Shown here: one piece after another, positions 33,158 to 45,078 of the stretch
Numbering within the stretch: the stretch's first letter is position 1
Layout of the letters: each line of letters begins with the position of its first letter
Assembly: GCA_030710605.1 (NCBI GenBank)
Contig: CP092877.1
Coordinates: 68,182,064 to 68,246,063, forward strand
Reading direction: 5' to 3'
Source of the DNA: Cordylochernes scorpioides
Lineage: Eukaryota; Arthropoda; Arachnida; Pseudoscorpiones; Chernetidae
Length of the DNA: 64,000 bases
Made by a program: the position numbers and the translations under genes
The notes under the pieces: generated by a model
Database searches by the model: none
Told to the model about the DNA's origin: nothing
The model's input: the letters and a program-made list of their open reading frames with translations, nothing else

Positions 33158-33639
33158 TCTATATTAATAAAATGCAATTTCATAAGTGGTGTTCGCTAAA
33201 AACTTTCGTTACAATGCATCAATTTCGACCAAATTTTCAACATTTATGTAAAACGAGGTGGAGCAGGTTTTGCTTAACATCAAAATATTTTTCCTAACTT
33301 TAACATGCGTAACTTCGCTGTTATCGATTAAATACAAAAAAAATCAACAGAGTTAATTTTATTTATTTATAAATACAAAAAAAAAAAAATTCAGCAATTC
33401 ATTCAACTCAATCTAAAAAAATATTCAAAACAAGCAATTTTAAGATAACACCATATGTAAAACAGTCGACCAAGAAAACAACAACGATATTACATCTTTC
33501 TCACATATTCACACACAATCTTGATTAATAATTAAAACTAATCTTTAACATTGTTTATTATACTTCATAATATATAATATTCGTTAGGCAAACTTTCACT
33601 CGGATAAAACCCGGGCGAAGCCGGGTACACATCCGCTAG
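33158..33639 (+). mobile_element. Non-autonomous Helitron
   Basis: Starts TCTATATTAATAAAATGC, ends with the hairpin ACCCGGGCGAAGCCGGGT then ATCCGCTAG; host A before, host T after. Copy B of the duplication lacks it at the same point (CATTATATATA). 482 bp. Confidence 0.8.
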
Positions 33640-33879
33640 TATATATATATATAAAGAATTATATAAAGAAAAGAGATTATCTGCTTGAATTTTGGAATAT
33701 CTTGAGGATCATACTATGTTAATGCAGTCGTGGTTAAATATTGAAAGTATGATAATAAAAATAGTTTTGATCAGTAATTTAATTGAGTTAAAGAAATATA
33801 TAAAAAGACATAATTTGATAAAAGTGCTGCCTGGCTTAAGGCGAGTAGAATAAGGAAAACAAAAAATTATTTACATAAT
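33640..33879. other. AT-rich spacer
   Basis: Nothing recognised. Confidence 0.5.
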
Positions 33880-35444
33880 GTACAAAAGTTTTGAGCCGGC
33901 CAGCGGAAAAGAACCACGGGAATATTCTTGCCATCGCCCGCACAAGTCTCAGTGGAGACTTTTCCGGGCACACTGTATCTAAAACGTCAAGGCAGCAGAC
34001 GCGATGTCAGGTGGCCAGGGATCCTAGGATCTGGCGGCTGGAGATATCTCGCAGGGGTGGTGGAAACGTTCAGGGGAACGTGCCAGGGTGCAGCGGGGCA
34101 GGAGTCTTGAATTGGTCAGGAATCCAGTAGAAGTGGCAGATGGAAATAGGAGGCAGAAGGTCCTTGAATCCTAGAACTTGAGGGCCCTAGACTTCAGGAT
34201 GGGGCAGCTTGAGGCTCTCGCTTCGTGCTTGTCTGGAAGGCCCTTTGAGCAGCAGTTGGCACATTTGGAGGTGCGCTGGTCAGCAATGGAAGGGCAGGCG
34301 CGGCCTTCATGGCCGTCTTCACCGCAGTGGAAGCACTTAGAAGCTCTGGTGCATTGGGCAGAGTTGTGGCCGAAGCCATAACAGCGGAAGCATACGCGGG
34401 CGCGGATGGACTCCTCGAAGTTGAGGATTACTCCATCCACCACGATTCTTCCGCGAACGCCCAGGGCTCTAAAGGTCTTGATGTCCACCTCGATGAAGGC
34501 GGTTCAGGTTCCGTTTCTGGGTGCCGAACGGTGCGCCACGCGCACCACTTTGCCCCCAGGAAGTTTACTAACAGCTGCGGTTCCCAGGAAGGTCTCCTCA
34601 ATTGTGGAGTTGGATGTTTCCTCATCCACTTTGAAGAGGCAGATTCGTGGCAGGATCTCCTTCTGCTGGCGGACCTTCATTCCATTTACTTGCTGGCCAG
34701 GGAGGTAGACACCTCAGGGATGGTCTCAGGATTACTGGAGTGGAGGACCAGCTTCCCCTTGGTGCGCAGGGAGGCCCAAACGCCTTGGGGGAGAGTGTGT
34801 GCAGCGCGGACAGCTTTAAGCATCTTCCTTGGGTCAGCCTGAGGGTCATCAGAGATGACCACTGTGTGGGCCGCCGATTTTTCTCCATGGAGGATCACTT
34901 GGGCGGCCGCAGGCTTGGAGACGCGGGAAGGCGCAGGTTTCGTAGGACCTTTCAGGTTTGTCCTTTTTGCAGGCGGGTTGGGAGCCTCAGGCTGCTTCCT
35001 TTTGGTTGGAGCAGGGGCAGGCAAGGTGGAGGCAGGCTTCTTGGCAGGGATGGCAGCAGGAGCAGGAGTGGCGGGTTTGATGGAGTCAGTCTGGGAGCTG
35101 GTTTCCTTGCAGGAAGGAGCAGGGCAGGTTTGGGTGCTGTGGCAGGCAGTCTGGGGCCTGTTAGCCTCCTTAACTTCGTCCAGCTCCGCGAAGGAATGGA
35201 GGGTGCCTGAGAGGTTCTGTACTTCAGCAGTGAGGGCCTTGATCAGTTCAGACCGCCTGGCGATGAAATGGACGAGTTCCTCATGCAGAGTCATTAGGGC
35301 GGGATGGCCAATGGCATGCAGGATGTCATGGTTGCGTTGGATCACCATTTCGTCCTCCCTCTCCATGTCGTCGAGGTTCACTATGAGCCTCTTGGCATTC
35401 TTCTTCTTTTTCTTGGCAGGGTTCATGGCAAGAACGACAAACAA
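33880..35444 (-). pseudogene. LINE ORF1 (nucleic-acid-binding protein) remnant
   Basis: Minus-strand remnant of a non-LTR retrotransposon ORF1, the RNA-binding partner of the ORF2 RT/endonuclease. The frame at 35444-34686 starts with lysine-rich NPAKKKKKNAKR, has a helical stretch (LHEELVHFIARRSELIKAL) and a Pro/Ala/Lys-rich linker. After a one-base shift near 34690 the reading resumes as MKVRQQKEILPRICLFKVDE, and after a stop near 34495 as IKTFRALGVRG, followed by CCHC zinc knuckles CFRCYGFGHNSAQC and CFHCGEDGHEGRAC and a third cysteine-rich unit. This order fits Jockey/I-type ORF1. ORF2 is absent; 33880-34170 is probably non-coding tail. GC-rich against its AT-rich surroundings. Confidence 0.75.
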
Positions 35445-35580
35445 ATAAATCGGGAAACAACGCGCAAAAGAACAACAACGAGATTTTATAGGGGAAGCAT
35501 GACATCTGGCGGTCGATTTAATAGAGTATTTGGATCTATGAAATATAATTTTTTAAATAGAATAATATTTTTATATAACA

Positions 35581-36806
35581 TATATATATATATATGTCGT
35601 ATTCTATATGTTGTATATATACAATGTTATACATAGGAATGTTCTACATTGAAACACTAAGCCTGATGGAAGGCCTTTTGACTCAAACCAAGCCTGATGT
35701 AACTTAAAATGGCGTTCAATAAAAATAAACCTCTGAAAGAACAGGGCGGTACCCAAGAAAGGTTAAATAACAAGTCGTTGACATTGTCCAAGCAACTCAG
35801 GGAGGATGTGAACATATCGGCCATGCTAGTTCTTGATCACTTTTTCTGTTATTTTACGCTAGCTTAAGTGACCAAAAAAATATTTTAGAAATTTTTCCAA
35901 GTTGTAAGAAATGCCTACATTTTATATATATGTAGTAAACCCGATCTGGAATGTACTGGGCAGTCGTGGTCGTGGGTGTGTGATGGGATTCCCGCACTGG
36001 GACAGCAAGAGACAGAGGCAGGTCTAGATGGTAACTCCAAGAAGGTAGAGGTAGACCACGGACGAAGGCAGTCGAACCACGGGCGTCACGGATGCCTACA
36101 TCGCGGATAGGGGTGAGAGACCCGACCGTATGACGGCGTCGCTCTGGAAACAACTAACTGAACAACTAACTTTGTCCCATTTCTGGGCTCTTTTATATTG
36201 GCTGCCCGCATATGGCGGAGAGTCCTGATTGGCTCCCATAATCACGCCACCTGTCAGGCGCCGGGTTGTTTATCACGTCTGGCCACCTGTTGACAGGGTA
36301 ATTGAACTCATTATCATAAACACCTGTTCGTCTGGCCTTTGTCGTCGTCTACCTCTTTGTTTTATTTGTCACTTCCATTGTTACAAGATTGATACATATT
36401 TTTATATAGAGATGGGGTTATGATAAATATCAGAAGAAGGTTGTGATCTATCTACCTCAAAATATACTACATATATATAAGGAGGCTTATGTGTATTAAT
36501 TTAACTCCCAAAATATAGTTGATACCGCGTGAAAACCAAGTTATAAAGAAGGGACTCGGTGACCTAAGGAGGAAGCTTAAAGAAAGACATTTACCTAAAT
36601 GTTAACTAGACACGGCTCCACGTGATATCTAGATACATAACACAGAGGGGGTTAGAGGTAGACTATACTATCTCACACCGTCATGTATTACTCTACACAC
36701 CTGAACCCAACTTCCCAATTCCGACAACTCGATGAACTCGTTGAGTTCACTATTGGACAACAAAGTAAAATTGAGCGGACTAGAGACCGAAGACAGAACT
36801 GCTGAG
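35581..36806. repeat. Segment R, copy 2 (truncated)
   Basis: Matches 4079 onward and 46333 onward, interrupted by a solo LTR at 35931-36471, and ends at about 36806 inside GACAGAACTGCTGA. Confidence 0.8.
35931..36471 (-). mobile_element. Solo LTR (same family as 3476-4078)
   Basis: Ends TGTAGTA and TACTACA. Segment R copies 1 (about 4443) and 3 (about 46668) show the uninterrupted TATATATATAAGGAGG, the empty site. TATA flanks both sides but is weak evidence in this sequence. Confidence 0.85.
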
Positions 36807-37481
36807 GCTTTTTAAGTTTCTGTTGGGAGGAACAAGATGGAAGGCACCTTTATGGAACGACCCGGATGTCTTCTTCTCCTCGCTTTAGTTTTTTTTTGTA
36901 TCTTTATAACATGGCTCCCGTGAGCTTTTTCCCTCCCGAACAGCGGGAGGTTTTCCTTACGGGACAATGGGAATGTTTGGGAGATTGGTTAGTTTTTTTT
37001 TTTCTTTGGAAGGATACCTTTTGTCAAATTATATTGACAAATATTTGCACTCTTATCATATCTCAGGTTTTAATGGAAAGAATTTTGTTGTTTATTTGTT
37101 GAGTGAACTGATCTCCCACGCCTTCTCATTGGACGAATGTGGCCATGTTTGTACATAAAAGAGGGTTGAAACGGAATGCGAGGAGTCGTGGAGTGGTGTT
37201 CGAGTGGAGACGCTTAAAGCGTTCTCTGTGAACTTTTCTGGTTACCTCCTCGCATACCTGTGAAATCCCGGTCCGCTCCTTATCAACGCTGCGAATAAAA
37301 GATAAGTACTGTTTTTATTTTATTTAACAAATCGTGTTTTTTTATTTTTTATTTCTCCCCCTTTTTGTTGTTGGTGTTGTACTTTTGAGTGTACCTTTTT
37401 GTGTGTTTAAGTCACTCTTACTGTAGGCCCCAGTCTATTCCATTTTTGTGTGTTAACCCGCGTAATAGTAACTTTTTGTCA
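36807..37481. other. Possible LTR-like or promoter-like block
   Basis: Starts near TGTTGGGAGGAACAAGATGG and includes CCTGTGAAATCCCGGTCCGC and a GAATAAAAG signal near 37293. No partner copy in the window and no clear ends. Nothing coding recognised. Confidence 0.3.
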
Positions 37482-38010
37482 GTACATCAGTGATCATAGC
37501 AGACGACTTAGATAGGGGCTGAGCTGACGATGTCCCATGCGCCGATTACCCTTGACCTGTACGTCAGCACTGGTTTCATTCAACCTGGTATTTGGCTAAC
37601 TGGAGTTGTCTACAGTGATGCTCAGAATTGAGCCCACATGAGAAATATAAGAACAAACTCTTGGATTGATAACTCTTCTTCTTTCTTATCTCCACTCAAT
37701 CATATTAGAGTATCAAGTTGTGACCCTTGATGGTGTCTGTTTGACAACCATCATGACTGGGTGAAGTAGAATGCCTTTGTCATTAAGACTGGGAGCAAGA
37801 CTGGATTGATAACTTCAAGAAATGAACTCATATCTCAAAGAGCTAACGCGACAAAATACCACCCAGAACAATAACTTTTAGTGAGAAACTGAATTTCCCC
37901 ATTGTCACAAAAGTAGGACTTTATATATATCGATACAATGAATATTAAGATACAATGGCATGTTATTGTTACATGCATTAAATAGTGTATTATGTTCAAT
38001 TATTAAAATA

Positions 38011-38908
38011 CTAGCGGACGTACCCGGCTTCGCCCGAGGTTTTACACGAGTAAAGGTTTGTCTAACGAACATTTGGTAAAACAATTCTCTATAAACGTAT
38101 AAAAAAAAATATATATTTTAATAATTTGAAACTCGTAAATTTGAATCTCTCGATAAAGTGAACATTTTTTCCCGGTCCCTGTGTGCCGTGTCATCCTGAA
38201 TTTTGTCTTTCATAATTTTCTACATTACAAAATCATCGTTTTATCTAGTGAACATATTTTCCCGGTCCCTTGAAAAATACTCGATAAGTTGAATAAAGTC
38301 ATGGTCGTGAATCTCTCGATAAAGTGATTATTTTTTCCCGGTCCCTGTGTGCCGTGTCATCCTGAATTTTGTCTTTCCTAATTTTCTACATTACAAAATC
38401 ATCGTTTTATCTAGTGAACATATTTTCCCGGTCCCTTGAAAAATACTCGATAAGTTGAATAAAATCATGGTCGTTTATTTGAAGATGGACGTAGTTCCCG
38501 GAAGTCACCCGCCCCCCGCGCGCCAGGACCTCTTGATCACTCTGATTGTGATTGGCCGGCGGCCCGGACGGGGGGGGGGGGGGGGGGGAGGGGGCTCTTG
38601 ATCCCTCTGATTGGTCGGTGGGAACTTGGAATGTCCAACCAACTGGCCGGCGGCCGGACGGTGGGGGTGGGGGGGGGGGGGGGGCAGATCTCCGTTGCAA
38701 GATGGCGTTGCTTGCGAGTTAAAGCTACAAATCTGCAAATAACTCTAAGGATATTAAAGATATTCAAGAAATTATTTTTCGTAACCTTTCCGGAGATACA
38801 CCTAATAATATCCCAAAATTACACGGCGATTGGATGTATGGTTTTTGAATCCATAGAGGACACACACACACAGACACACACACAGACATTCAATTTTATA
38901 TATATAGA
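38011..38908 (-). mobile_element. Non-autonomous Helitron with exact empty site
   Basis: Minus strand starts TCTATATATATAAAATTG and ends with the ACCCGGCTTCGCCCGAGGT-type hairpin and CTAG. Copy A at 27665-27690 reads TTAAAATATAGGAAC with the A|T target intact. Contains a 166-bp tandem duplication, two poly-G runs and a CACACAGACACACA microsatellite. 898 bp. Confidence 0.95.
38143..38474. repeat. 166-bp tandem duplication inside Helitron
   Basis: GAATCTCTCGATAAAGTGA starts at 38143 and again at 38309, with few differences. Single-copy relatives lie in the Helitron at 48908-49591. Confidence 0.9.
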
Positions 38909-39628
38909 TAGGAACAGCTAACAGATGTAAGAACTTAAACGATTGTCGGATAGAAATTTTGGAAACTTGTAACAACCGGCGATGGATAATCTAACTAACG
39001 TATTTGTAAATTGACTAGATGTCAATAAAACGAGTGAATTGTCTTCCTTCACTGTTCAGAAGAGCCACAGACAGTCGATCATCTTCTCTTCAGCTGTCCA
39101 GCATTCCTAAGACATAGGATATAAACAACTATCCTGCTCGAACTGACCACCTCAATCCTAAATCTATGGCCAGACTTCCAGACTCAACCTCAGCATGGAA
39201 CTTCAACTGGTTCAACTCAGCAATCGAAACAGGACGCAAGTAAAAGCGCTCAACACTAGTCCATACTAGTGAGCTGGACTCCCCGGGTAGTTGGTGTTCT
39301 GTGCTCCCTGGGTTATAAATATCTCTCTTTGTCTCTCCTTGATCTAGGTATTTATCAAAATATTTCCTTACCAATGATCTAAGTGATACTCTAATGTAAA
39401 ATAAATCATTGTTTTTGTGTACCAATATATTATAATAGTAATTTAGTTTGACTTGGAAAACCAAAGAAGAATGGTTAGTTAAACGGGCGGTCAGCAAGGT
39501 TTGTATTGTCATTATATTTTTATAAAACTTTACAAACATTGTTTCAGCGGATTTTAAAATAATGTTGCCGTTATTTTTAAAAGCGCACGCGCATTCAAAT
39601 AAATTTAGACATTTGGTTTATATATATA

Positions 39629-39805
39629 CCGTTAAACCTGTCTATAGCGCCCCTTCTTGGGACTCACCAAAATAGGGTGCTATAGAGAGGGGGTGCTATA
39701 GACCGGTCACTTTTAATGTAAATAGCATCGTACTACGTATTTAAAATCGGGCGCTATAGAGAGGAAGGCGCTATTTAGAGGGGGCGCTATAGACAGGTTT
39801 AACTG
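39629..39805. mobile_element. pogo/Tigger-type MITE (copy B)
   Basis: Sister of 28420-28579; 17 bp longer, with an extra GGGGGTGCTATAGACC-type unit. Left end CCGTTAAACCTG differs from CAGTT by one base. Confidence 0.8.
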
Positions 39806-40514
39806 TATATATATATGTGACAGGAGCTAATGTTAATTGATTACGGTATAAATATCCTCGAATACGTTAGTGACAAGTCTATATATACGTATAACGACCG
39901 CTCCAACTTTCGTCTGACGCAGAACACCACGCATCTCTCTATCGGCGACGTAGACCGCCAACTTTACAGACAAGAAGATGGCACATGCTCCTCAAGGTCC
40001 GACACAGAGACCCAGGACTGTAGGTCTAGTGGCCGCTTAATGATGGAGAACGTTACTGTAGGACCAATAGTTGGGTGGATGAGCGACGGATCTCTGGAGC
40101 TGCAGACGGAGAAGACTAGCTGGGCCGACCCTGGAAGAGGTAAGATGTGCAAGACCAGCTGGAGAGCTATGTTCACCTCATGGGCCTTCAAAGGAGTGGT
40201 CACGAAGAAGGGCATGTCGATGACCGTTGCCCAGAGTCCAAGATCCCGTGAGTGTTTCGGTACGACGCCCAAGCGGAGGCGTTCCATCAGGCCAAGCGCC
40301 GTGCATGTAATGGAAACGGCATGGCTGTCCCACGGTTTCATCCATGCTTCCCTCTTTGCATACCTTCTGTGTGTTTACCGCCATTATAAACTGGCATAGA
40401 ATGTGAACTTATGTCTTAGCTGGAATATATAAACTTCTTGTTCCAAAATCAATTTATTAGGTACCGCTCAAAAAGAGCAACCTAGTTTATGATATTTGCA
40501 GCAATGAATAATAT

Positions 40515-40760
40515 TGTGACGAAGAAATAATTTATTAATTAAATTATTCAATGAAACTATTCAACAGATTATATAAATATATATTAATCTTTTATGTAAA
40601 ATAATTATCAAAATATCTCTTTGCTTGCTTGCTCAAGATTCTCTAGCTGTAAATAGTTTTGGGGAGCTGACCTGTTAATAATTGTCGACTCGTCGCTGTG
40701 ACGTCATCAATAAATACTTTTACATCTTAGGATATTTAAAGGCTTGATTTCTACGCTACA
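40515..40760 (+). repeat. Gypsy 5' LTR
   Basis: TGTGACGAAG start, GCTACA end. Contains AATAAATAC near 40712. Confidence 0.95.
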
Positions 40761-40762
40761 AC

Positions 40763-40780
40763 TGGTGAAGAAGCTGGATC
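40763..40780 (+). promoter_or_regulatory. Primer-binding site
   Basis: TGGTGAAGAAGCTGGATC starts two bases after the 5' LTR, the position of a tRNA-primed minus-strand start. I cannot name the tRNA. Confidence 0.6.
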
Positions 40781-40835
40781 GATACCCATTCAGAAAAAAC
40801 GGAAAATTGACTCGGTTGAGCAAGAAGAAAAAACC

Positions 40836-42011
40836 ATGAACATCAAGAAAGAAGCAACTACTCAGGTAGGTTCATTTTTTGTCCAACATCTACCTAGAAA
40901 CCCCTCAATGTTCTCTGGTGAGGTTGTTGAAGATCCCCGTAGCTGGTTAAAAGGGTATGAACGTGTGGCGAAGCACAACCAATGGGATGAAACCCTTTGT
41001 CTCGCTAACGTTTATTTCTATCTAACTGGCACTGCTCTCAAATGGTATGAAAACAACGAGGAAAGCATCCAGACATGGACGGAGTTCATGTCACAATTAG
41101 AAAATGTATTTGGAAAAAATGAAAGCTCAAGACTGCGAGCTGAGAAAATACTCAAAACTCGCGCACAATTAAAAGGAGAAAGCACCGAATATTACATCCA
41201 AGACGTCCTGCGCCTTTGCAAAGAGGTAGATCCACAAATGAATGAGGAAGATAAAATATCCCATCTGATGAAAGGGATAGCTGAGGAGCTCTACCAGGCA
41301 CTTCTCCCAAGGGATGTGCATAACACTGAGCAATTCGTCACCGAATGTCGCCGGATTGAAAGCCTACACTGTAAGCGAGTGACCCCAACCAAATACGAGC
41401 GACTACCAAATGTGGCATCTCTCAGTGATCATGATGACAGGGCAGATCTGTCATCTATGATCAGGCAAATTGTTTGTGAGGAGGTACAGCGGGCATTAGG
41501 CTCTACTCGAGAGGAACCAAAAATTTCTACCATCGAAGATATGGTAAAGGAGGAGATTGGAAGAACCCTGGCGCCAATCTCAAAGCCTAGGAGAAGTTCC
41601 CCACAGAAGGAAAGACCCCGAGAGTTTTATAATAATAGATATGTGGCCCAAACGATAAGACCGCAGCAGCCAAAACAAGTAAACGGAAGACGCGATACCA
41701 ACGAATGGCGAACCACGGAAGGTAAGCCAATCTGTTTCCACTGCGGACGCCCTGGCCACGTCGTGCGCTACTGCCGTGACAGGAGGAGAGAATATGAAGG
41801 AGAACAAACTTGGAATTACAAACAGAGAGATAGGCTAGAGCCTAGAACATTCTATAATTCTCGGAGCAGCCAAGAGCCCAACGACGACCTGCCAAGAGAA
41901 AATAGACGCCGCTACCGAAGCCCCTCTCCTTACACTGGCCGAAAAGGACAATATTCGTCTCCTGATAGAAGACCCAGCCAGTCGCCTCGCCGTTCCCGTC
42001 AGGAAAACTAG
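40836..42011 (+). CDS. gag: Gypsy Gag polyprotein
   Basis: 391-residue structural protein forming the cytoplasmic particle. Residues about 20-180 look like the Gypsy capsid-type domain ([19 protein letters not shown], then [20 protein letters not shown]), a highly charged region follows, and a CX2CX4HX4C zinc knuckle (C300, C303, H308, C313) would bind the RNA genome. The C-terminus is Arg/Ser-rich. Length is usual for the family and the frame is intact. The pol frame, one base back, is open from 41969, so a 43-base overlap precedes the gag stop. GGAAAAC lies directly before the TAG and may be the slip site for a -1 shift; that is inference. ATG chosen as the first in frame after the primer-binding site. 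Confidence 0.95.
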   Translation: MNIKKEATTQVGSFFVQHLPRNPSMFSGEVVEDPRSWLKGYERVAKHNQWDETLCLANVYFYLTGTALKWYENNEESIQTWTEFMSQLENVFGKNESSRLRAEKILKTRAQLKGESTEYYIQDVLRLCKEVDPQMNEEDKISHLMKGIAEELYQALLPRDVHNTEQFVTECRRIESLHCKRVTPTKYERLPNVASLSDHDDRADLSSMIRQIVCEEVQRALGSTREEPKISTIEDMVKEEIGRTLAPISKPRRSSPQKERPREFYNNRYVAQTIRPQQPKQVNGRRDTNEWRTTEGKPICFHCGRPGHVVRYCRDRRREYEGEQTWNYKQRDRLEPRTFYNSRSSQEPNDDLPRENRRRYRSPSPYTGRKGQYSSPDRRPSQSPRRSRQEN

Positions 42012-42118
42012 AAGATGCGTCCTATTTTGGAGGTAAGGCCGCAAAATTTATAAATCCTCCCTTATCGACCACATTAGAATTAAAAGAAAATTACATAGAC
42101 ATTAAAATAGAAGGAAAA

Positions 42119-44359
42119 ATGACGCGTGCCCTCGTCGACTCAGGAGCCTCATATTCTGTCATTTCTGAGAGGTTCAGACTCAAACTAAGAAAAATAATGT
42201 TTGCCGAAACTGACGTCACATTACGAGTAGCCAACGGTAAAATTGTAAGGCCAAAAGGACGCTGCACACTGAAACTGGACTTGAATGGACTACAGGAAAG
42301 CTTTGAATTTGTCGTTATGGAAGACTGTAGTCACGAAGTTATTCTTGGTTGGAACTTTTTGAAGTTATCTAGGGCGATAATTGATTCAGCTGACGACACA
42401 CTCTTCTTAGAAAAATGTCTTTTTGAGGATACCCCTAAGAACAGCTCACCTCTCTACTCGGAATTGGAATATAGAATCGAACCCGCCTCTATTCAGTTAA
42501 TAGAAGTAGCAAGTCGTGACATTCCTAATGACGCAATTGTGGTGGCAGAATGTCGAAAAGAGCTATTGCTGGAAAGAGAACTAACGGCTCCCTCCTCTGT
42601 CATTTCACTTACCAATAACCGAGGTAAACTTTGGGTGGTGAATTGGAGTCCATATCCGAAACTAATCCCACAGGGGATGCATGTAGCCGATAGTGCTGTC
42701 ATCGAAGATAGTCAATTATGTACTCTAGCTGATTGTAACCAAGTTGAAACAGAGGCGGAACATTCTGAAGACCCAAAAATCTCGGAATTTTTTATAGATG
42801 ATTCACTTGATGAATCTCAAAAAGAAAAATTAAGAAATTTGTTAAAAAACTATACGGATATTTTCGAATTTAGTAAAAGAAAACAATTCAAGGGCGTCAA
42901 TGTTAAACACCGAATTAACACTGGAGACCACCTACCGACCAAACAAAGACCTTACCGAGTTGCACCAAGAGAACGCCAAATTATTCAGGATGAGGTAAAC
43001 AAGATGGAAAAACTTGACATCATTCAGCCCTCTGAAAGTCCGTGGGCCTCACCTGTAGTATTGATAAGAAAAAAGGATGGAAGCTGGAGATTCTGCGTCG
43101 ATTACCGCCGCCTTAACAAAATAACAAAAAAGGATGTCTACCCTCTCCCAAGGATCGACGACACTTTAGACTGCTTACGGGGAGCTAGATTTTATTCTTC
43201 CATGGACCTCCAATCAGGGTACTGGCAAATCGACGTAGAAGAATCGGACCGTGAGAAGACAGCATTTATAACTCCAGATGGACTGTACGAGTTCAAAGTA
43301 ATGCCATTTGGGTTATGTAATGCTCCAGCTACCTTCGAACGAATGATAGATAATCTTCTGAAGGGTCTTAAGTGGACCATTTGCTTGTGTTACCTCGACG
43401 ACATCATCGTTTTTTCAGATGGCTTTGAAGAACATCTAAGACGCCTTCAACTTGTATTAAATTGCCTTAAGAAAGCCGGATTATGTCTCAATTCCAAGAA
43501 ATGCAAGTTTGGTGCAAAAACTATCACGGTTCTTGGACATGAGGTGAGTGAAAATGGAATTCGTCCCGACCAAGAAAAGATTCGAGCAGTCCGCGACTTC
43601 GCTACGCCAAGGTCATTGAAGGAAGTTAGAAGTTTTCTTGGCCTTTCATCCTACTACCGCCGCTTCATACCCAATTATGCCCACGTAGCCCAACCCTTGA
43701 ATGACCTTTTGAAGAAAGACTCAGCATTTAATTGGAACCAGGAAGAGCAAAATGAATTTGAAGCTCTCAAGTCAGCGTTAATTTCCGAACCCGCTCTTGG
43801 ACATTTTGATTACTCATCCCCAACCGAAATACACACTGACGCAAGCAACTACGGAATAGGAGCAGTATTAGTGCAGATACAAAAGGGAAAGGAAAGAGCC
43901 ATTGCTTATGCATCCAGAACCTTAAATAAGGCAGAAAAAAATTATTCAACCACAGAAAGGGAATGCCTTGCCATCATTTGGGCTATCAATAAATTCCGAC
44001 CATATGTCTTTGGACAGCCGTTCACTATTGTTACAGACCACCACTCTTTGTGCTGGCTGACCAACCTCAAAGACCCATGTGGGAGGTTAGCAAGATGGGC
44101 ACTTCGGCTGCAAGAGTTTGACGTCACTGTCGTGTATAAGAGCGGAAGGAAACATCAGGACGCAGACTGCTTATCAAGAAGTCCATTAGAATACAGTGAA
44201 GATATGGAGGAAGATATTCCAAGCATAGTGACTTTGCAGAACTTTAGCGAAGAGCAGATGAATGATCAAGCTATTAGAAAAATCGCTGACCAATTACAAA
44301 GTACTCCTAATAATTCCTTTGTAAAAATCGATAACACGCTCTACAGAAAAAAATTATGA
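42119..44359 (+). CDS. pol: Gypsy Pol: protease, reverse transcriptase, RNase H
   Basis: 746 residues from the first ATG, but the true frame opens at 41969 and is probably reached by frameshift from gag. Protease: VDSGAS at residues 6-11 (D7 catalytic). RT: about 270-450, with D363 ([10 protein letters not shown]) and the YLDD pair D427/D428. RNase H: about 565-650, with D574 (HTDASNYG), E613 (TTERECLA) and D640 (VTDHHSL). It copies the element RNA into DNA inside the particle. The frame ends early at 44359, in a run of A; with one base fewer the reading continues into the integrase start at 44364, so a one-base insertion or sequencing error separates them. The enzymatic part is otherwise intact. 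Confidence 0.95.
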   Translation: MTRALVDSGASYSVISERFRLKLRKIMFAETDVTLRVANGKIVRPKGRCTLKLDLNGLQESFEFVVMEDCSHEVILGWNFLKLSRAIIDSADDTLFLEKCLFEDTPKNSSPLYSELEYRIEPASIQLIEVASRDIPNDAIVVAECRKELLLERELTAPSSVISLTNNRGKLWVVNWSPYPKLIPQGMHVADSAVIEDSQLCTLADCNQVETEAEHSEDPKISEFFIDDSLDESQKEKLRNLLKNYTDIFEFSKRKQFKGVNVKHRINTGDHLPTKQRPYRVAPRERQIIQDEVNKMEKLDIIQPSESPWASPVVLIRKKDGSWRFCVDYRRLNKITKKDVYPLPRIDDTLDCLRGARFYSSMDLQSGYWQIDVEESDREKTAFITPDGLYEFKVMPFGLCNAPATFERMIDNLLKGLKWTICLCYLDDIIVFSDGFEEHLRRLQLVLNCLKKAGLCLNSKKCKFGAKTITVLGHEVSENGIRPDQEKIRAVRDFATPRSLKEVRSFLGLSSYYRRFIPNYAHVAQPLNDLLKKDSAFNWNQEEQNEFEALKSALISEPALGHFDYSSPTEIHTDASNYGIGAVLVQIQKGKERAIAYASRTLNKAEKNYSTTERECLAIIWAINKFRPYVFGQPFTIVTDHHSLCWLTNLKDPCGRLARWALRLQEFDVTVVYKSGRKHQDADCLSRSPLEYSEDMEEDIPSIVTLQNFSEEQMNDQAIRKIADQLQSTPNNSFVKIDNTLYRKKL

Positions 44360-44363
44360 TCCA

Positions 44364-44783
44364 ATGGGGAAACCATGGCTTTTGGTGGTTCCACGCCATT
44401 TAAGGCAGGAATTACTGAAAAATTTCCATGATTCACCCACGGCTGGTCACCTCGGATTTACTAAAACCTATGACCGAATAAGAAAAAAGTATTACTTCGG
44501 CCCATACAAAGTAACCCGAAAAATATCTGATGTGACCTATGAAGTTGAAACATTCGGAAACCAGCAAGGTCGTCGTAAAACAAAAGATTTAGTTCACATT
44601 TGTAGGATGAAACCATATTTAAACCCAGAGGACCAGGAGGACCACCTAGAAGAGGACCCAGAAGATGACTCGACAAACTTCCAGGAAGAAGACATCCCCA
44701 CTGAACGAACACAACAACCACAGACCCGCGTAGAGATCTCAGGCCCTATCACCCGTTCTCGAGCCTTGAGACTGAGGATGTAA
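44364..44783 (+). pseudogene. Integrase remnant: zinc-binding start fused to C-terminus
   Basis: 139 codons. The start (LRQELLKNFHDSPTAGHLGF and on to KKYYF) is the histidine half of the HHCC zinc domain. It passes directly into GPYKVTRKISDVTYEV, the GPY/F module of the C-terminal domain. The cysteine half and the whole DDE core, normally some 200 residues, are absent without a frame break. An acidic tail follows (about residues 90-125). Joining DNA would need integrase from another copy. The polypurine tract AGGAGGAGGC (44820-44828) lies just downstream. Confidence 0.9.
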
Positions 44784-44817
44784 GTCTCCTTCTGAGCATC
44801 GGGTCGATGCTCTTTAT

Positions 44818-44829
44818 AGGAGGAGGCTA
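44818..44829 (+). promoter_or_regulatory. Polypurine tract
   Basis: AGGAGGAGG immediately before the 3' LTR: the usual plus-strand primer site. Confidence 0.75.
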
Positions 44830-45074
44830 TGTGACGAAGAAATAATTTATTAATTAAATTATTCAATGAAACTATTCAACAGATTATATAAATATATATT
44901 AATCTTTTATGTAAAATAATTATCAAAATATCTCTTTGCTTGCTTGCTCAAGATTCTCTAGCTGTAAATAGTTTTGGGGAGCTGACCTGTTAATAATTGT
45001 CGACTCGTCGCTGTGACGTCATCAATAAATACTTTACATCTTAGGATATTTCAAGGCTTGATTTCTACGCTACA
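44830..45074 (+). repeat. Gypsy 3' LTR
   Basis: 245 bp; one base shorter than the 5' LTR in a T-run (ACTTTACATC versus ACTTTTACATC) and one substitution near its end. Confidence 0.95.
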
Positions 45075-45078
45075 ATAT

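Larger units (their letters stand above)
40515..45074 (+). mobile_element. Ty3/Gypsy retrotransposon, integrase core deleted
   Basis: 4560 bp, 4-bp duplication ATAT (40511-40514, 45075-45078), LTRs of 246 and 245 bp differing by one indel and one substitution that I can see. Copy A (29455-29465) gives the empty site AATAATATGTC. gag and a protease-RT-RNase H frame are open; the integrase is reduced to its zinc-binding start joined to its C-terminal part. Confidence 0.95.

Noticed and set aside
34309-35448. Long + frames
   Set aside because: They lie antisense to the LINE ORF1 remnant, whose zinc knuckles are on the minus strand.
38407-38767. Proline-rich frames on the minus strand
   Set aside because: They read poly-G runs in a Helitron; three frames give the same low-complexity result.
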